DNA of 64,000 nucleotides from assembly GCF_029835735.1 (NCBI RefSeq), contig NZ_JAOEAL010000001.1:1860001-1924000 (forward strand), given 5' to 3'. Shown here piece by piece: positions 48,796-58,698 of the stretch. The notes under the pieces are model-generated. The model was given only the letters and a program-made list of their open reading frames with translations. It had not been told where the DNA came from and did no database searches. Each line of letters opens with the position of its first letter. The first letter of the stretch is position 1. This DNA comes from Shewanella sp. GD04112 (lineage in GTDB: Bacteria; Pseudomonadota; Gammaproteobacteria; Enterobacterales; Shewanellaceae). The position numbers and the translations under genes were made by a program.

Positions 48796-49554
48796 TTAAT
48801 CTAAAAAGCTAAACATATCATCCACTTCTGCGTATTCGTCCGTGACTTGGTTTTTCTCTTTCGCTTGGATAACCAGTTCATTGACGAACTTATTAATGAT
48901 CATCTCCCAGCCAGAGCTTTCGTTACGCAGCAGGTTTTTAATGGCTTTTTCTACATCGGGTGCCAGCTCATGGATTAACGCCATCAGACTACGTGGGTCA
49001 TCTAGGCTTAAGCTATGGGCTTCTTCACTGTCGACACGGCTGTCATAGCCGACGGTGTCGGTATCTTCTTCATCGTCATAATAATCGTTGAAGTGGTCTT
49101 CATCGTCGTGGCGCTCGCCCAGCATCATCTCAATAAAGGGGATAGACAGATAGAAGAGGCCAGCGGGATCTTCGGCAATACACTCTAAAATGGCAGTTTG
49201 TTTTTCTTCGCTGTCTTGGATGCGAATTAAATAAGTCAAAAAATCAAAGGTATGCTGAATGAGTTCTTCTGCATTATTCTTGATTTTTTCTTCCCAATAC
49301 AAAGGTTGCTGACAGACGATGTCGCGAATTTGCTCTGGGGTCATCAGCTCCGACATAATTGACGGGCAGGATATATCGTGGTGACTGTTGATTTGCGTCA
49401 GGGTCACAATATCCATTTTTTCAATAACTTCGACTAATTGCTCATCGTTCATTGTGGTGGCGATGAGTTCGAAACGTTTACTGGCTTGTTTTGGCTCGAC
49501 ATCGGCGAGCTCTTTAATCTCGGCAACGGTTATTTCAATGAGACTAGTGTTCAT
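48796..49554 (-). CDS. Hypothetical acidic protein, 252 aa (J-domain cluster, gene 3)
   Basis: Unrecognised. A helical protein with a central acidic stretch (HDDEDHFNDYYDDEEDTD). It has no signal peptide or membrane helix. Its ATG overlaps the TAA of the upstream gene (TAATG), so the two are translationally coupled. Confidence 0.7.
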   Translation of the reverse strand: MNTSLIEITVAEIKELADVEPKQASKRFELIATTMNDEQLVEVIEKMDIVTLTQINSHHDISCPSIMSELMTPEQIRDIVCQQPLYWEEKIKNNAEELIQHTFDFLTYLIRIQDSEEKQTAILECIAEDPAGLFYLSIPFIEMMLGERHDDEDHFNDYYDDEEDTDTVGYDSRVDSEEAHSLSLDDPRSLMALIHELAPDVEKAIKNLLRNESSGWEMIINKFVNELVIQAKEKNQVTDEYAEVDDMFSFLD

Positions 49555-50087
49555 TAGCGGTCCTCATCATCGTACTGATCGTAATAGCCATCTTCCTCTT
49601 CGCCGTCATCATCGTCGTCATCGGCATAATCGGCGTAATCACTGTCTTCGTCTTCAAAATCATCGTCAGCGCTGCGTTTAGGCGCAGGTGCAGTTTTGCC
49701 TTGGTTTTCCAGTAGATAGAGTACGGCGCAGCTTTCAATCAATAAATCTTCTGAATAGGCGCGCACCGCCTGTACTAATGGGACATCGGCATTGTTAAAG
49801 CCGATAGTGACCTTGAACTCGTCCCACTCGGGTTGCGTTGCGGTGTTAATCCAGTGAGCCCACTTGAGCTTGGCGTCACTTGGAAATTTGACTCGGCCAT
49901 AGAGTGCCACAGGCAGGTACTCGGGTACCGACTCGAGCATTTTAGGATCGGCCTGTAATACTTTTTTGATTTGACTGGTAAATTGTTCCAGTGCCTTGGG
50001 CGTATCCGGGTCATCATAGGACTCGATATTGTCGTAGGCATTGGTCTTAAGCTCATTAATGCGTGAGATATTCAGTTTTTTGGCCAT
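49554..50087 (-). CDS. Hypothetical protein with very acidic tail, 177 aa (J-domain cluster, gene 2)
   Basis: Unrecognised. The N-terminal 130 residues look folded (SRINELKTNAYDNIESYDDP; KFPSDAKLKWAHWINTATQP). The last 45 residues are nearly all Asp, Glu and Tyr (DDDDDDGEEEDGYYDQYDDE), like the acidic tails of histone-type or nucleoid chaperones. ATG at 50087 is chosen over 50093 (MPMAKK) and the far upstream start by ribosome binding site spacing (GAGA). Confidence 0.7.
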   Translation of the reverse strand: MAKKLNISRINELKTNAYDNIESYDDPDTPKALEQFTSQIKKVLQADPKMLESVPEYLPVALYGRVKFPSDAKLKWAHWINTATQPEWDEFKVTIGFNNADVPLVQAVRAYSEDLLIESCAVLYLLENQGKTAPAPKRSADDDFEDEDSDYADYADDDDDDGEEEDGYYDQYDDEDR

Positions 50088-50228
50088 GGGCATGTCTCGA
50101 AATAAAAAGCTATCAAACAAACAGCTTCTCAAAATAAACCGTGTTGCAATAAAAGGTCCAAATTAAGGGGCTTGGCAAACTAAGCTCATTAATTTGGCAC
50201 TCCCAGCGTTGCACTGGAAATAACCCGC

Positions 50229-50513
50229 TTAAGGGTAAAACTGATCCCATAATTCGCGCATCGCGCCATTGGGATCGGTCACGATCACATTGTTGAAGTC
50301 TCGGATAAACGCATTTCTAAGCTTGGGATCTGAGAGCACTTCATAAGCTTTTTTAACGCGCTCAAGTTGTTGTGATGCTTGCTCTTTTTCTTCATCAGAG
50401 GCACCTAACAACTTATCGGGATGGTATTTGTTTGAGAGCCGGCGATAGGCTTTTTTAATATCGTCTTCTTTGGCGCTAGGTTTGATACCGAGCACACTAA
50501 AGTGGTTAATCAT
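50229..50513 (-). CDS. J-domain protein, 94 aa (J-domain cluster, gene 1)
   Basis: A short DnaJ-type co-chaperone: a single J domain (HFSVLGIKPSAKEDDIKKAY ... NKYHPDKLLG) with an intact HPD triad, helix IV, and a short tail ending DQFYP. There is no Gly/Phe region, zinc finger or membrane anchor, so it presumably stimulates DnaK ATPase for one dedicated client. The next gene on the same strand starts 141 bp downstream. The client is a good candidate to be one of the three unknown proteins. Confidence 0.88.
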   Translation of the reverse strand: MINHFSVLGIKPSAKEDDIKKAYRRLSNKYHPDKLLGASDEEKEQASQQLERVKKAYEVLSDPKLRNAFIRDFNNVIVTDPNGAMRELWDQFYP

Positions 50514-50783
50514 ATTTGTACCTGCAGGCGATGGGTTGGTATCGCAAGATAAAAGGCTAAGTGCTGATTATCTGTCAATTTGTGGAATTATGATTAGTCA
50601 GCGATGGATCATAGCAGAAATGCGTATTGGGCGGCAAACGACTCTGTTGGCATTTATGACTGAAATCCTGGCATTAATTAGGCTTGATGAAAATCGCCGA
50701 CGCTTTGGGAAATGAGATTAGTACAGCAGACCAAAACAGGGGAAAAGATTAGTAATGAGCAAGCAGTAGCCATTCACTTATAC

Positions 50784-51088
<305 letters not shown>

Positions 51089-51150
51089 TCCGATATTGAG
51101 GATTTACAAGATTCGATATCCTTTTGAATATCATTACCTTGGCTTTAAAT

Positions 51151-51227
<77 letters not shown>

Positions 51228-51484
51228 TCCGTCTTTAAAGCGGGGCGAACTATAACGGCACCGCTGTGGCATTGCAAGGAGGAATTTCAAAAAAGTGGAC
51301 GAGTGCTTAAATATGAATCGTAATGGGGGAATTTCGGACAATCTGGGCGATATGCTCCGTTTATCTGCAGTAAAAAGAGTGCTAACTGTCTGACTAAATC
51401 GAGTTTCGGCTAATAACTGTTTATCTTTTATGTCGCTTCACAGGTATAATGTCGCTTTGATTTTGACTGCGTATTGATTATCCC

Positions 51485-53626
51485 ATGCTTAATTTTTTTG
51501 CTGCCGCCCCTAAGGGCTTTGAATATAGCTTAGCCCAAGAACTGACAGAATTTGGTGCGACTGAGATTAAAGAGAGTGTTGCCGGTGTCTATTTTACCGC
51601 GCCGCTTGCCTTAGCCTACCGTATTACCCTGTGGACGCGTTTGGCCAGCCGTATCGTGCTGGTGATCTATAAGGGCCCCTGTGAGTCGGCGGAGCAATTA
51701 TATAACGCAGCTTATTGTATTGATTGGTCAGCTCATTTCTCCAATCGCAACACTTTTAGTATCGATTTTCACGGCACTGGCGGCTTTATCAATAACACCC
51801 AGTTTGGTGCGTTAAAGATTAAAGATGCGATTGTTGACCGTTTCCGTTATGACGGTGATGCCCGTCCAAACGTCGCTCGTATCGATGCCGACATTAAAAT
51901 CGACGCCCATTTCCGTAATGGGGTGATTACCATTGCGATGAACTTCTCGGGACCTTCTTTGCATCAGCGCGGTTATCGCTCTACGACTGGTGAAGCGCCG
52001 TTAAAAGAAAACCTCGCCGCTAACATGTTGGTGCGCAGTGGCTGGAAAGCCGCGCCAACCACCTTACTCGATCCTTTCTGCGGCAGTGGTACTGTACTGA
52101 TTGAGGCCGCATTAATGGCTGCCGATATTGCTCCAGGATTGCAGCGCGGCCGTTTTGGTTTTGAACATTGGCGCCGCCACGATAAAGCCACCTGGCATGA
52201 GATTTTAGAAGAGGCCAAGGCGCGCGCATCCTTAGGTGTAAAACGTTGTGACGTGAAGTTCTACGGCTCGGATATCGATTCGCGCTTAGTGGCACTGGCA
52301 AAACGCAATGCGCAAAACGCCGGTGTACTTGAACTGATTGACTTTAAAGTGGCTAATGCGCTCAATGTCGAGCCGCCCGCTGGCGAAGGTTACCTCATTA
52401 CTAACCCTCCCTACGGTGAGCGTTTAGGCAGTGTCTCTGAGCTATTGCAGCTGTATTACCAATTAGGCGACAAGTTTAAAAAGGAGTTTGGCGGCTGGAA
52501 AGTGGCCATGCTCTGTAGCGATATCGAGCTAATTTCGGCGCTGAAACTCAAAGCCGATAAGCAGATGAAGATGTTTAACGGTGCGCTAGAGTGTGCCTTT
52601 AACCTTTATACCTTGCACGCGCAAAGCACTCGCCGTGATACGCCCGTATTGCCAGAAGGCGTGGACATTGCCGATATCGCGCCAGCGTTTGCGAATCGTA
52701 TTAAGAAAAACGCTAAGCAATTAGAAAAGTGGGCGAAAAAAGAAGGTATCGACAGTTACCGTTTATATGATGCCGACATTCCCGAATATAACGTCGCGGT
52801 CGACCGCTATTTAGACCATATCGTGGTGCAGGAATATATGGCGCCGGCCAGCATTCCAGAGGCCGTGACAAAACGCCGTTTAAGCGATGTGCTACTGGCT
52901 CTGCCTGCCGCGATTGGTGTCGAACCGCATAAGATCACCATGAAGACTCGTGAGCGTCAAAAGGGTACCAATCAGTATCAAAAGCTGGATGAGCGAAAGC
53001 TTGAACTTATCACCACCGAATATGGCGCTAAGTTTAAGCTGAACCTGACGGGCTATTTGGATACAGGCTTGTTCCTTGACCACAGATTAACCCGCCGTTT
53101 AGTGGGGCAAAAATCGAAAGGACGCCGGGTATTGAACCTGTTCTCTTACACAGGTTCTGCCTCTGTGCATGCCGCATTAGGTGGCGCTAAGTCGGTCACG
53201 ACGGTTGATATGTCAAACACCTATCTGGCGTGGGCGAAGGAAAACTTTGCGTTAAACGACCTTCATGGCAAGCAGTATGAGTTTGTTCAGGCCGATTGTT
53301 TGCAATGGATCCGCGATAGTGCGCTCGATAAATCCGTGCAGTACGATTTGATTTTTATCGATCCGCCGACCTTCTCTAACTCCAAGCGGATGGAAGATTC
53401 CTTCGATGTGCAGCGTGACCATGTGAATTTACTGGGCATGCTCATCAAGCTGTTAAGTCCAAATGGGGAGATAGTGTTCTCCAACAACAAACGCAAGTTT
53501 AAGATGGACACCGAAACCTTGGCCAAGATGAAAATCAAGGTGGAAAACATCGATGATCTGACCTTGCCGATGGATTACAAGCGCAATCCCCATATCCATA
53601 ACACTTGGCTTATCACCCATGCATAA
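51485..53626 (+). CDS. rlmL: Bifunctional 23S rRNA methyltransferase RlmKL
   Basis: A 713-aa fusion methyltransferase that makes m2G2445 (RlmL half) and m7G2069 (RlmK half) of 23S rRNA. The N-terminal THUMP domain (about 1-155) is followed by the RlmL domain with DPFCGSGTVLIEAALMA and TNPPYGERLG, and the RlmK domain with VLNLFSYTGSASVHAALGGA and FIDPPTFSNSKRM. It is of normal length (E. coli 702 aa). Its end overlaps the glutaredoxin-like gene by 8 bp. Confidence 0.96.
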   Translation: MLNFFAAAPKGFEYSLAQELTEFGATEIKESVAGVYFTAPLALAYRITLWTRLASRIVLVIYKGPCESAEQLYNAAYCIDWSAHFSNRNTFSIDFHGTGGFINNTQFGALKIKDAIVDRFRYDGDARPNVARIDADIKIDAHFRNGVITIAMNFSGPSLHQRGYRSTTGEAPLKENLAANMLVRSGWKAAPTTLLDPFCGSGTVLIEAALMAADIAPGLQRGRFGFEHWRRHDKATWHEILEEAKARASLGVKRCDVKFYGSDIDSRLVALAKRNAQNAGVLELIDFKVANALNVEPPAGEGYLITNPPYGERLGSVSELLQLYYQLGDKFKKEFGGWKVAMLCSDIELISALKLKADKQMKMFNGALECAFNLYTLHAQSTRRDTPVLPEGVDIADIAPAFANRIKKNAKQLEKWAKKEGIDSYRLYDADIPEYNVAVDRYLDHIVVQEYMAPASIPEAVTKRRLSDVLLALPAAIGVEPHKITMKTRERQKGTNQYQKLDERKLELITTEYGAKFKLNLTGYLDTGLFLDHRLTRRLVGQKSKGRRVLNLFSYTGSASVHAALGGAKSVTTVDMSNTYLAWAKENFALNDLHGKQYEFVQADCLQWIRDSALDKSVQYDLIFIDPPTFSNSKRMEDSFDVQRDHVNLLGMLIKLLSPNGEIVFSNNKRKFKMDTETLAKMKIKVENIDDLTLPMDYKRNPHIHNTWLITHA

Positions 53627-53858
53627 TGTACTGCAAGCGGGTTACATTCTATACCACACCGAAGGGTGTCACTTATGTGAACAGGCTGCGGCATTGCTTA
53701 ATGCCGCCGAGGTGCCCTTTACGGCCATCGATATTTGTGATGATGAAGCCTTAGCTGAACGTTATGGCGTGTGTATTCCCGTGGTGAAAGCCGCGGATGA
53801 GTGTTGCCTCTTTTGGCCCTTTGACGCTACCCAATTACAAGAATTTTTAGGAGCTTAG
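53619..53858 (+). CDS. Glutaredoxin-like protein
   Basis: A 79-aa thioredoxin-fold protein with a CHLC redox motif (C17, C20, in EGCHLCEQAA) and a cis-proline region CIPVVKAADE. It belongs to the glutaredoxin-like DUF836 type. Overlap with rlmKL and a 1-bp gap to uup show a three-gene operon. Its partner is not known. Confidence 0.85.
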   Translation: MHNVLQAGYILYHTEGCHLCEQAAALLNAAEVPFTAIDICDDEALAERYGVCIPVVKAADECCLFWPFDATQLQEFLGA

Positions 53859-53859
53859 T

Positions 53860-55782
53860 TTGAGTCTGGTTCGTATCAATAATGGCTCGTTAGCCTATGG
53901 TTACACTCCGCTGCTGCAAAATGCCGATTTCACCATCGAGCGTGGCGAGCGAGTGTGTATTGTTGGCCGCAACGGCGCGGGCAAGTCGAGTCTATTGAAG
54001 ATTTTATCCGGCGATGTGTTGCTCGATGAAGGTGAATTCAACATCGACAACAGCGTCACTGTTAGTCGTTTGCAACAGGATCCACCAAAGGCAGAGCAGG
54101 GCTCTGTCTATTCTTATATCGCTGCGGGCTTAAAGGAAGTCGGTGAAGCGTTAGAGCAGTACCATCAACTGTCTCATGATGTGGCCTTTGCCGAACCTGA
54201 GCAGATGGAGCGTATGCTCAATCAAATGCAAAAGCTGCAAGAGACTTTAGATCATCATAACGGCTGGCAGCTAGACTCGCGCATCAAACAAAATTGTGAA
54301 TTATTAGGGCTCGATCCCGATAAATCCTTGAGTGAATTATCCGGTGGCTGGCAGCGTAAAGTGGCGCTTGCCCGCGCCCTCGTGAGTGAGCCGGATTTAT
54401 TGCTGCTCGATGAACCGACTAACCACTTAGATATCGATACCATCGAATGGCTGGAAAAATTCCTTTTGGATTTCCAGGGCGCCATTGTGTTTATCAGCCA
54501 CGACAGGGGCTTTATTGCCCGCATGGCCACCCGTATCGTCGATTTAGACCGTGGCGTAGTGACCTCATGGCCTGGCAATTATCAAGCTTATCTTGATGGC
54601 AAGCAGGAATGGTTAAGGGTAGAGGCCGAGAAAAACGCTTTATTCGATAAGCGATTAGCCGAAGAAGAAGTCTGGATCCGCCAAGGCGTTAAGGCCCGTC
54701 GTACCCGTAACGAAGGCCGCGTGCGTGCATTGAAAGCACTGCGTCAAGAACGTAGTGAGCGCTTAAATCGTCAGGGCAATGCCAAGATGGCGGTGGCTGA
54801 TACCGAGCGTTCGGGTAAGTTGGTCTTCGATGTGAAGGACTTAAACTACAATCTGCCCGATAAAAATCTGGTTAAAAACTTTAATACCACAGTACTTCGC
54901 GGGGATCGTATTGCGCTTATTGGCCCTAACGGCTGTGGTAAATCGACCCTTATTAAGCTGTTGATTGAGAAATTACAACCTCAATCGGGTGAGGTGAAAG
55001 TCGGTACTAAGTTAGAGATTGCCTATTTCGACCAATACCGTGAGGCGCTGGATCCTGAGCAAACCGTTGAAGACAACGTGGGTGAGGGTAAAAAGACCAT
55101 CACTATTAATGGTCAAGATCGCCATATCTTAAGTTATCTGCAGGATTTCCTTTTTTCACCGATGCGCGCCCGCACGCCTGTGAAGGCATTATCGGGCGGT
55201 GAGAAAAACCGATTACTGCTGGCTAAGTTACTTATTCGTCCCGCTAACCTGATTATCCTCGACGAACCGACAAACGATCTTGATATTGAGACCCTAGAAT
55301 TGCTAGAGTCGCTGCTGACTGAATATCAAGGCACACTGTTACTTGTGAGCCATGATAGGGCCTTTATCGATAACACTGTCACCAGCAGCTGGTGGTATGC
55401 GGGTAATGGGCATTGGAGCGAGTATGTTGGTGGTTATCAAGATGCGATTGACCAAGGGGCAAAGTTTTATTCTGAGGAACCTAGTCAGCCAAACACGGTC
55501 GAAGCTCCTGCGACAGCAAAAACCGCTGAGGTGAAAGTGGCTGAGCCCGCCAAAGCCGCGAAAAAACTGTCCTATAAGTTACAGCGTGAATTAGAGGCCA
55601 TGCCTGAGTTAATGGAGAAATTAGAGGCTGAAATCCTCGAATTGCAAACCACAGTGGCGCGCCCAGATTTTTATAGTCAGACACAGGATAAAATCAATCC
55701 GATATTGAACCTGTTGGCAGATAAAGAAAAACAATTGGAAGTTTGCTTCGAGCGATGGGAAGAGCTTGAGTCACTGAAGTAA
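53860..55782 (+). CDS. uup: ABC-F ATPase Uup
   Basis: A 640-aa soluble protein with two ATPase domains: Walker A GRNGAGKSS and signature LSGGWQRK in the first, GPNGCGKST and LSGGEKNR in the second. A linker with EEEVWIRQGVKARRTRNEGR lies between them and a C-terminal coiled coil closes the protein (about 560-635). ABC-F proteins act on the ribosome. The start is TTG at 53860 after TAGGAG. E. coli also has uup next to rlmL. Confidence 0.95.
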   Translation: MSLVRINNGSLAYGYTPLLQNADFTIERGERVCIVGRNGAGKSSLLKILSGDVLLDEGEFNIDNSVTVSRLQQDPPKAEQGSVYSYIAAGLKEVGEALEQYHQLSHDVAFAEPEQMERMLNQMQKLQETLDHHNGWQLDSRIKQNCELLGLDPDKSLSELSGGWQRKVALARALVSEPDLLLLDEPTNHLDIDTIEWLEKFLLDFQGAIVFISHDRGFIARMATRIVDLDRGVVTSWPGNYQAYLDGKQEWLRVEAEKNALFDKRLAEEEVWIRQGVKARRTRNEGRVRALKALRQERSERLNRQGNAKMAVADTERSGKLVFDVKDLNYNLPDKNLVKNFNTTVLRGDRIALIGPNGCGKSTLIKLLIEKLQPQSGEVKVGTKLEIAYFDQYREALDPEQTVEDNVGEGKKTITINGQDRHILSYLQDFLFSPMRARTPVKALSGGEKNRLLLAKLLIRPANLIILDEPTNDLDIETLELLESLLTEYQGTLLLVSHDRAFIDNTVTSSWWYAGNGHWSEYVGGYQDAIDQGAKFYSEEPSQPNTVEAPATAKTAEVKVAEPAKAAKKLSYKLQRELEAMPELMEKLEAEILELQTTVARPDFYSQTQDKINPILNLLADKEKQLEVCFERWEELESLK

Positions 55783-55810
55783 ACCAATAATAAAAATGGG
55801 AATAGAATTA

Positions 55811-57637
55811 ATGAAGTCAAAGTTGGATAAAGCCCTCTCCTTGGTTGCCTTAGGTGTCCTTGGCGTATTACACAGTGCCCATGCTGCACCCGTCTATGAA
55901 ATTGTTAACCTTGATAATTATGATCTGCAAGGCACGCTCGAAGGCACTCGCAACGGTTATGCCTTGGGCGTGAATGCTAACGATGAGTTGGTCGGTATCG
56001 CCAAAGGTAAGAAAAAACTTAGCACTTCAGATGTGGAAGGCGGGGTTATTGACGTCGAAGATGGTATAGCCCCTGAGGAAACCATTACTTATTCGATTAC
56101 GTCTGCCATTATTGCCAATAACTTTGCTTTTATCGCTGCACAAAATGGTGCCGCTGGCGCATGGTTACCGACCTTTGACAGTATCAATGGCACTACGCCA
56201 CCGAGTGATACTTCGGTCGTTAACTCAGTCGATACCTTTTACTATGGTATCAACGATGCTGGCGTGAAAGTGGGCAGTATGACTGCACCTGAAAAGAAAA
56301 CGGAAAATACCGCCACTACGGATGTTACGACAGATTACTGGTATTACCGTGATTATGAATATCGCGGTTTTGTCAAAGTGGGGGATAGCGAGATCCCATT
56401 ACCCCCACCTTATACTCAATATGTTAAAGATGACAAAACCGTTGAGTTAGGCGGTTGGTCTGCGGCAACTGCGATCAACAATAACAATTTAGTTGTTGGT
56501 TATGTTAGTACTGATATCAGTAAATATGGTGGCGAACGTGTCGCCTACTGTTTAGGTACAGATAACACGTTACCGTTAGATGTGTGTATCCAGCGCGAGC
56601 AATATCCGAATACTCAAGGTACGCGCAATATTCAGTACCAAACCCGTGCATATGTGTGGCAACTGGATAATGGCGTAGCAACTGGCACAGTTTTACCTTT
56701 AGGCTTAACCCCTGCGAGTGATAACACCTTAACCTTTACGGCTCAAGCTCTGGGTGTGAACAATGAAGGCGTAGTTGCAGGACGCTCGCACGTTTACCGT
56801 AACGGTAATACAGATAGATTGCGCCAGGATGCTGCCTATTGGAGTAAAGATGCTGAGGGCAACTATCAATACCATTGGATCCCAATGGGGGATTCTGTTT
56901 CGAGTTCAATTGCTTACGATGTGAACGACAACGGCATCCTTGTGGGTAGTTATCGAAGTAATATCCAAGGTTATCCACGTGATAAATTCTTCTACTTTGA
57001 TACCAATACGCCTGATGTTGCTTATGTCACGCCGAATGATTTTGCATCAACGACCACAGACCTTTCGAGTAAACCCAAAGATATCAATAACAAAGGTCAA
57101 GTCGTTGGTTATATCGAAACCACCTACGATAAGGAAAAACCACGTCCTAAGGCGGGCTTCCTCTACGAGAAGTCTACCGGGGAGTTCAGTAACCTCAATA
57201 ACTTACTGACCTGTGAATCTAAGGGTTTTGAAAAGGGCTCGGATGGTAATTGGGCTCGCCATAAGGTTGAATTCACCGATGGTTCAGGAAAAGTACTGAC
57301 TTATAATAGTGATATTCTCGTTGTTGAAGCGACCAGCATTAATGAAGATGGTACTATCGTAGGTACCGCCTTTATCCGTAAACCTTCGTTTCAGTTAGAT
57401 GATAATGGAAATATTATCGTAGGTGAAAATGGTGAACCGCTGTTTGAACTTAATGGCAATGGCGATCCTGTCACTGCCTATATTCCAACTATGGTTGTGT
57501 TAAAACCGACGACTAATGGTGAAGCTTGTACTGTGGATGATAGCACTGATACGGGCAATTACGAACGTAAGGGCGCTGCATCTATCGCTTGGTTACTTGC
57601 CTTACCTTTAGTCTGGTTACGTCGCCGCGTTCGCTAA
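55811..57637 (+). CDS. DUF3466 exported protein with GlyGly-CTERM-like tail
   Basis: A 608-aa exported protein with a signal peptide (ALSLVALGVLGVLHSAHA) and repeated segments of the type GINDAGVKVGS, AINNNNLVVGY, GVNNEGVVAGR, DVNDNGILVGSY, DINNKGQVVGY and SINEDGTIVGTA, spaced about 50-80 residues, as in beta-propeller-like DUF3466 proteins. The C-terminus (KGAASIAWLLALPLVWLRRRVR, read in two parts) has small residues, one hydrophobic helix and an Arg cluster, like rhombosortase tails. ATG at 55811 is chosen; 55796 has no ribosome binding site. It stands where E. coli has pqiABC. Confidence 0.85.
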   Translation: MKSKLDKALSLVALGVLGVLHSAHAAPVYEIVNLDNYDLQGTLEGTRNGYALGVNANDELVGIAKGKKKLSTSDVEGGVIDVEDGIAPEETITYSITSAIIANNFAFIAAQNGAAGAWLPTFDSINGTTPPSDTSVVNSVDTFYYGINDAGVKVGSMTAPEKKTENTATTDVTTDYWYYRDYEYRGFVKVGDSEIPLPPPYTQYVKDDKTVELGGWSAATAINNNNLVVGYVSTDISKYGGERVAYCLGTDNTLPLDVCIQREQYPNTQGTRNIQYQTRAYVWQLDNGVATGTVLPLGLTPASDNTLTFTAQALGVNNEGVVAGRSHVYRNGNTDRLRQDAAYWSKDAEGNYQYHWIPMGDSVSSSIAYDVNDNGILVGSYRSNIQGYPRDKFFYFDTNTPDVAYVTPNDFASTTTDLSSKPKDINNKGQVVGYIETTYDKEKPRPKAGFLYEKSTGEFSNLNNLLTCESKGFEKGSDGNWARHKVEFTDGSGKVLTYNSDILVVEATSINEDGTIVGTAFIRKPSFQLDDNGNIIVGENGEPLFELNGNGDPVTAYIPTMVVLKPTTNGEACTVDDSTDTGNYERKGAASIAWLLALPLVWLRRRVR

Positions 57638-57660
57638 TTTTTCAGCTTGAATTCAGACTA

Positions 57661-57693
57661 AAAAAATCGAGGCTAAATGCCTCGATTTTTTTT
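57661..57693 (+). terminator. Rho-independent terminator
   Basis: AAATCGAGGC pairs with GCCTCGATTT around TAAAT, with eight T. Confidence 0.9.
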
Positions 57694-57824
57694 AACCATG
57701 ATCTCAATAGTTTAATAAATAGTCGATAAAATGGACGATTTTTTGATTGATCTCGGCGCTGAAAAGCACTATTTCTATGAATGAAGCTGTTGCTTCTATT
57801 TCACGTAGAACAGAGGACGCTTGC

Positions 57825-58001
57825 ATGAAAAGACAAAAACGAGATCGTTTAGACAGAGCTTTTTCCAAAGGATTCCAAGCGGGTATTGGGGGTCGATCTA
57901 AAGAGCTTTGTCCTTATGCAAATCTTGATTCGCGATCACAGTGGTTAGGTGGTTGGCGTGAAGGTGTGGATGGCCGAGTTAATGGGCTATTTAATAAATA
58001 A
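57825..58001 (+). CDS. rmf: Ribosome modulation factor
   Basis: A 58-aa basic protein opening MKRQKRDRLDRAFSKGFQAG and ending LGGWREGVDGRVNGLFNK, which is the RMF family signature. It pairs 70S ribosomes into inactive dimers in stationary phase. The open frame extends upstream to 57747, but the ATG at 57825 follows AGAGGA and matches the family start. It converges with fabA, as in E. coli. Confidence 0.96.
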   Translation: MKRQKRDRLDRAFSKGFQAGIGGRSKELCPYANLDSRSQWLGGWREGVDGRVNGLFNK

Positions 58002-58108
58002 CGAGTGTTTCTCGTGGATTAAATAGCCCAGAACAGACAGAGTAATGCAGCATAATTGCCCTCAGATGAGGGCATTTTTGTATCGAGTCGTGTAGGGTAC
58101 AGCGGTGA

Positions 58109-58624
58109 TTAGAAGGTCGATGTATCGCTAAACACGCCAACTTTTAAATCAGTCGCGCTATAGATTTGACGACCATCAACTTCAAGGATGGCATCAGCAA
58201 TACCCATGACTAACTTACGATGAATAGTACGCTTGATATTTAGCTTGTAGGTCACTTTTTTCGCACCGGGTAAAACTTGTCCGGTAAATTTCACTTCACC
58301 TACGCCCAGCGCGCGGCCTTTACCCTCTGCGCCTTCCCAACCGAGGTAAAAACCCACTAACTGCCACATGGCGTCTAAGCCTAAACAACCTGGCATCACT
58401 GGATCGCTGATAAAGTGGCAGCCAAAGAACCATAGGTCTGGATTAATATCGAGTTCAGCAACAATTTCACCTTTTCCAAATTCACCGCCGTTATCGTTAA
58501 TGGTAATGATCCGGTCGATCATCAGCATATTATCGACGGGTAAACGAGGCGAGTTTGGACCAAATAAATTCCCATGGCCACAGGCGATGAGTTCTTCTTT
58601 ATTGAAACTGTTTGCTTTATTCAT
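58109..58624 (-). CDS. fabA: 3-hydroxyacyl-ACP dehydratase/isomerase FabA
   Basis: A 171-aa enzyme, one residue shorter than E. coli FabA, that makes the cis-3-decenoyl-ACP used for unsaturated fatty acids. Active-site residues H70 ([15 protein letters not shown]) and D84 (LGLDAMWQ) fall at the same numbers as in E. coli. ATG at 58624; the longer frame to 58684 would cover the operator region. Confidence 0.97.
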
Positions 58625-58660
58625 TGTTTTACTACTCCAGCAATAAGAGCCGCCAAGATT

Positions 58661-58678
58661 AGCGAACACGTGTAAGCT
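58661..58678. promoter_or_regulatory. FabR-like palindrome upstream of fabA
   Basis: AGCGAACACGTGTAAGCT is a near-perfect palindrome 37 bp before the fabA ATG. On the coding strand it reads AGCTTACACGTGTTCGCT, which resembles the FabR repressor site of E. coli fabA/fabB. It overlaps the gap between lonH and fabA, so fabA likely has its own promoter here. Confidence 0.6.
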
Positions 58679-58698
58679 AAACAACTCCGATCAGCTAA

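Noticed and set aside
49554..50087. J-domain cluster as a toxin-antitoxin or phage defence module
   Set aside because: No nuclease, NTPase or membrane-pore motif was seen in the three unknown proteins, and neighbours are core genes.
50470..50715. 81-codon plus-strand frame opposite the J-domain gene
   Set aside because: It overlaps the J-domain start region antisense and has no ribosome binding site.
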